A stretch of 15,280 bases of DNA. It comes from JBKJML01 sp046596415 (lineage in GTDB: Bacteria; Actinomycetota; Thermoleophilia; Gaiellales; Gaiellaceae). Shown here piece after piece: positions 13,896 through 15,280 of the stretch. The notes beneath the pieces were generated by a model, which had not been told where the DNA came from, made no database searches, and saw only the letters and a list, made by a program, of their open reading frames with translations. Numbering within the stretch: position 1 is the stretch's first letter; each line of letters opens with the position of its first letter. The translations under genes were made by a program, and so were the position numbers. The stretch spans positions 1 to 15,280 of the forward strand of contig JBKJML010000195.1 of assembly GCA_046596415.1 (NCBI GenBank), read 5' to 3'.

Positions 13896-14896
13896 GCGAC
13901 GACGTTGAAGAAGCCCATCCAACCGAGCTCGGTGAACTCGGACTGGTGGGCGTGGAACATGAAGAGGCCGGTGTTCGCGAACTGGAGCTCGATCACGCCG
14001 CGCTGACCCTGGCATTGCATGATCGTGTCGGTGTACTCCCAGTTGTCGCCGGTGCCGTTCGGCTGGTAGTGGAAGAACTCGGCGTGCAGGTGGAACGAGT
14101 TGATCAGGTCGAACTCGGTCAGGTTCGCGAGGTAGAGCCGGACGAGCTTCGAGCGGCTGATCGTGATCGGGTACTTCGCGTAGTAGAAGCTGCGGCCGTT
14201 GACGGTGTAGAAGTTGTTGCCGCCGTCGGCGTCGGTGTCGTAGCCGTTCATGACCAGCACGAGCTCCTGCGCGGGCGGACGCGGCTCCTTCGGGTCGATG
14301 ATCATCGCGCCGTAGAGGCCCTTGTGGATGTGCTTCTTCAACGGCGTCGAGTGGCAGTGGTAGGGGTGGAAGCCGGCGGGGCGCGCCTCGAACTCGTAGG
14401 TGAACTCGCCGCCCGAGGGGACGATCTCGAAGACGCCGTCCATGTTCGGCGGGTGGATCCCGTGGAAGTGGATCGTGTGCGGGTGCGAGCCTTGGTTTTG
14501 GAAGTTGACGCGCAGTGTGTCGCCTTCGGTGGCTCGGATGATCGGGCCTGGCACGGTGCCGTTGTACGTCCAGGCCGGGAAGAAGACCCCTGGCGCGATC
14601 TCGATCTCGCGGTCGGTCGCGATCAGCGTGTGCTCGCTCACGCGGCCCGGCTTGTACGGCTTCGCGGGCGGGGGGTAGAGGAGTGCATCGAGGTCGTTCG
14701 GGCCCCCGACGGCAGGCACGGCTTCGCCGATCATCGCCGCGTGCCCCGTCGCCGCATGGTTGTGGGAGTGCGTTTGCATCGTCCGGTCAGCGGCCTGCGC
14801 ACTCCCGTCGAAAGCGAGCTTCGCGAGCGGCCCAGCCGCAACGAGCGGCGCCGCCCCGAGCAGAAGTTTTCGACGAGTCAGACGAGATTTAGGCAT
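13892..14896 (-). CDS. Two-domain multicopper oxidase, Tat-exported
   Basis: A 334-residue copper oxidase. The N-terminus SRLTRRKLLLGAAPLVAAG is a twin-arginine signal, followed by a His/Met-rich stretch (about 40-55, THSHNHAATGH). Domain 1 (about 90-205) has HPHTIHFHG (His138-His145) and HPYHCH (His177, His180, Cys181, His182), with His189/His191 and Met198 as further type 1 ligands. Domain 2 (about 210-334) has SFHLHAEFF (His269, His271) and MFHAHQSEF (His315, His317) and no Cys near them, so the type 1 copper is in domain 1 only. That arrangement is of two-domain, trimeric type, related to both laccase-like oxidases and nitrite reductases; the HCH and HLH/HAH pairs favour an oxidase with a trinuclear centre. 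The substrate may be a metal ion or a phenol. It overlaps the ZIP gene, suggesting linked metal oxidation and uptake. No Shine-Dalgarno precedes the ATG. Confidence 0.9.
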   Translation of the reverse strand: MPKSRLTRRKLLLGAAPLVAAGPLAKLAFDGSAQAADRTMQTHSHNHAATGHAAMIGEAVPAVGGPNDLDALLYPPPAKPYKPGRVSEHTLIATDREIEIAPGVFFPAWTYNGTVPGPIIRATEGDTLRVNFQNQGSHPHTIHFHGIHPPNMDGVFEIVPSGGEFTYEFEARPAGFHPYHCHSTPLKKHIHKGLYGAMIIDPKEPRPPAQELVLVMNGYDTDADGGNNFYTVNGRSFYYAKYPITISRSKLVRLYLANLTEFDLINSFHLHAEFFHYQPNGTGDNWEYTDTIMQCQGQRGVIELQFANTGLFMFHAHQSEFTELGWMGFFNVVA

Positions 14897-14902
14897 GTCT
14901 AA
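14889..14902. promoter_or_regulatory. Palindromic operator candidate over the multicopper oxidase start codon
   Basis: TTAGGCATGTCTAA is a 14-bp palindrome with one mismatched pair; the oxidase ATG (complement of 14894-14896) sits in its centre. TTAG...CTAA half-sites recall those of DtxR/IdeR/MntR-family metal regulators, though the spacing differs from the IdeR box. A regulator bound here would block transcription start or elongation. The match is by eye. Confidence 0.4.
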
Positions 14903-14908
14903 CTTTGG

Positions 14909-14939
14909 AGTCTAGACGAAGACGTCTTTGTGCCGCCAA
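14909..14939 (-). promoter_or_regulatory. Candidate promoter of the multicopper oxidase-ZIP operon
   Basis: On the minus strand TAGACT (complement of 14909-14914) fits the TAnnnT form of a -10 box, and TTGGCG (complement of 14934-14939) could be the -35 with a long 19-nt spacer. A start about 7 nt downstream would leave a leader of about 5 nt, consistent with the absence of a ribosome binding site. Two perfect palindromes lie within it: GTCTAGAC (14910-14917) and AAGACGTCTT (14919-14928), possible regulator sites. Confidence 0.35.
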
Positions 14940-14977
14940 CGCAACGGGGCGGTGCGACGACTGGTGGGTGTTTGGCT

Positions 14978-15022
14978 GGCGGAGCCGCCTTCTCAGGGGG
15001 CTTGGATCTTGCGCAGAAATGG
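14978..15022 (+). repeat. GC-rich short repeat, copy A
   Basis: GGCGGAGCCGCC (14978-14989) followed by a block with CAGGGGGCTTGG and ending TTGCGCAGAAATGG. Two related copies follow in the same orientation. The first 12 bases can form a small hairpin. The 383 bases 14898-15280 hold no protein gene that I can support. Confidence 0.7.
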
Positions 15023-15051
15023 TTCTCGGGCTTGCGGCAGGAGCTCTTGGC

Positions 15052-15128
15052 GGCGGAGCCGCCACTTCAGGGGTCTTGGCGCGATCGAGGATCTGCTCCT
15101 GCAGATTCTCCATCTTGCGCAGAGATGG
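15052..15128 (+). repeat. GC-rich short repeat, copy B (with insertion)
   Basis: Starts with the same GGCGGAGCCGCC (15052-15063), then ACTTCAGGGGTCTTGG (15064-15079), and ends TTGCGCAGAGATGG (15115-15128). Compared with copy A it carries about 32 extra bases in the middle (about 15080-15111). Confidence 0.65.
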
Positions 15129-15146
15129 ACCTAACCGGGCTCGAAC
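15124..15146 (-). pseudogene. tRNA 3'-end-like fragment (T-loop and acceptor)
   Basis: On the minus strand this reads GGTTCGAGCCCGGTTAGGTCCA from the T-loop to a discriminator-like A, similar to the T arm and 3' acceptor of a tRNA (tRNA-Ile is the closest by eye). The T stem does not pair well and no D or anticodon arm follows, so it is not a working gene. It may be a decayed tRNA or a remnant left at an attachment site. Confidence 0.3.
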
Positions 15147-15167
15147 CCTTCCAAAGCTGCGGAAGGG
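15146..15167. repeat. Perfect 7-bp inverted repeat (hairpin)
   Basis: CCCTTCC (15146-15152) and GGAAGGG (15161-15167) form a perfect stem with an 8-nt loop AAAGCTGC. It lies between repeat copies B and C and next to the tRNA-like fragment. On the minus strand it is downstream of tRNA-Ala and could serve as a terminator stem, although no T run follows. Confidence 0.6.
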
Positions 15168-15179
15168 AAGTGACCGGGC

Positions 15180-15224
15180 GGCAGAGCCGCCCCTTCAGGG
15201 GTCTTGCTCTGCGAGGAAATATGG
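15180..15224 (+). repeat. GC-rich short repeat, copy C, next to the tRNA gene
   Basis: GGCAGAGCCGCC (15180-15191), CCTTCAGGGGTCTTG (15192-15206), then GCGAGGAAATATGG. Here GCAGAGC (15181-15187) pairs with GCTCTGC (15206-15212), enclosing CCCC-TTCA-GGGG, so this copy can fold into a long two-part hairpin. On the minus strand it lies directly 3' of tRNA-Ala, so it could end or process that transcript; there is no T run. Confidence 0.65.
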
Positions 15225-15280
15225 AGCGTGCCGGGATCGAACCGGCGACCTCCGCGTTGCAAACGCGGCGCTCTCCCAGC
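15222..15280 (-). tRNA. tRNA-Ala (anticodon UGC), 5' end outside window
   Basis: On the minus strand the visible part starts in the D loop (GCTGGGAGAGC), then has anticodon stem CCGCG/CGCGG with loop TTTGCAA, variable loop AGGTC, T stem GCCGG/CCGGC with loop TTCGATC, acceptor 3' strand ACGCTCC and discriminator A (complement of 15222). Anticodon TGC (complement of 15259-15261) decodes GCA/GCN alanine codons. CCA is not encoded. The 5' acceptor strand and the first half of the D arm are cut off by the window edge. Confidence 0.93.

Noticed and set aside
13896..14015. Upstream extension of the ZIP gene
   Set aside because: Those codons lie in the oxidase gene in another frame and are Arg/Pro-rich; ATG at 13893-13895 overlaps the oxidase stop.
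13871..14902. 343-codon plus-strand open frame opposite the multicopper oxidase
   Set aside because: Val/Glu/Arg-rich shadow; the minus strand encodes an oxidase with all copper ligands.
15124..15210. A second complete tRNA gene (for example tRNA-Ile) next to tRNA-Ala
   Set aside because: Only a T-loop and acceptor-like piece is present; the T stem has mismatches and no anticodon arm can be folded.
1..15280. CRISPR arrays, insertion sequences, transposases or integrases
   Set aside because: No regular spaced repeats and no such protein seen; the only repeats are the receptor tail and the short units at 14978-15224.

Overview
The window reads as a chromosomal segment of a high-GC bacterium. 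It is probably an actinomycetote, possibly of the Thermoleophilia type, but that rests only on GC-rich codon use, frequent GTG starts, constant 4-nt gene overlaps, a probable leaderless promoter and a tRNA gene without encoded CCA. No marker gene fixes the taxon.

Bases 1-9688 form one tightly packed plus-strand operon. It begins with the tail of one chemoreceptor, then a complete chemoreceptor, cheW, a hybrid cheA with a fused receiver, cheB, cheR with a TPR-like tail, and a CheY-like receiver. It continues without a gap into a membrane-anchored HEAT-repeat protein, a processive-type GT2 glycosyltransferase and an OmpR-type response regulator. All nine junctions are 4-nt ATGA or GTGA overlaps, so the set is probably translationally coupled. 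No flagellar or pilus gene is in view. A chemosensory array that controls polysaccharide or surface behaviour rather than, or as well as, swimming is a reasonable inference.

After a 129-nt gap, bases 9818-12626 hold a second plus-strand operon for a secreted fibre or matrix. It has a TasA/camelysin-like protein with a SipW-dependent signal peptide, a SipW/ER-type signal peptidase with a Ser-His-Asp active site, a secreted Fn3/Ig-like protein whose N-terminus looks like a second SipW substrate, and a stand-alone receiver overlapping its 3' end. Together the two operons join sensing, phosphorelay (five receiver domains), exopolysaccharide synthesis and protein matrix export. This is the best candidate in the window for a poorly described system.

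Convergent to these, on the minus strand (14896 down to 12696), is a coupled metal pair: a Tat-exported two-domain multicopper oxidase with the type 1 copper site in domain 1, then a ZIP-family transporter carrying an unusual N-terminal extracytoplasmic domain. A TTAG-N6-CTAA palindrome overlaps the oxidase start codon and may be a metal-dependent operator.

The last 380 bases have no protein gene. They hold three copies of a short GC-rich repeat, a perfect hairpin, a tRNA-3'-end-like fragment and, at the edge, a 5'-truncated tRNA-Ala(UGC) on the minus strand.
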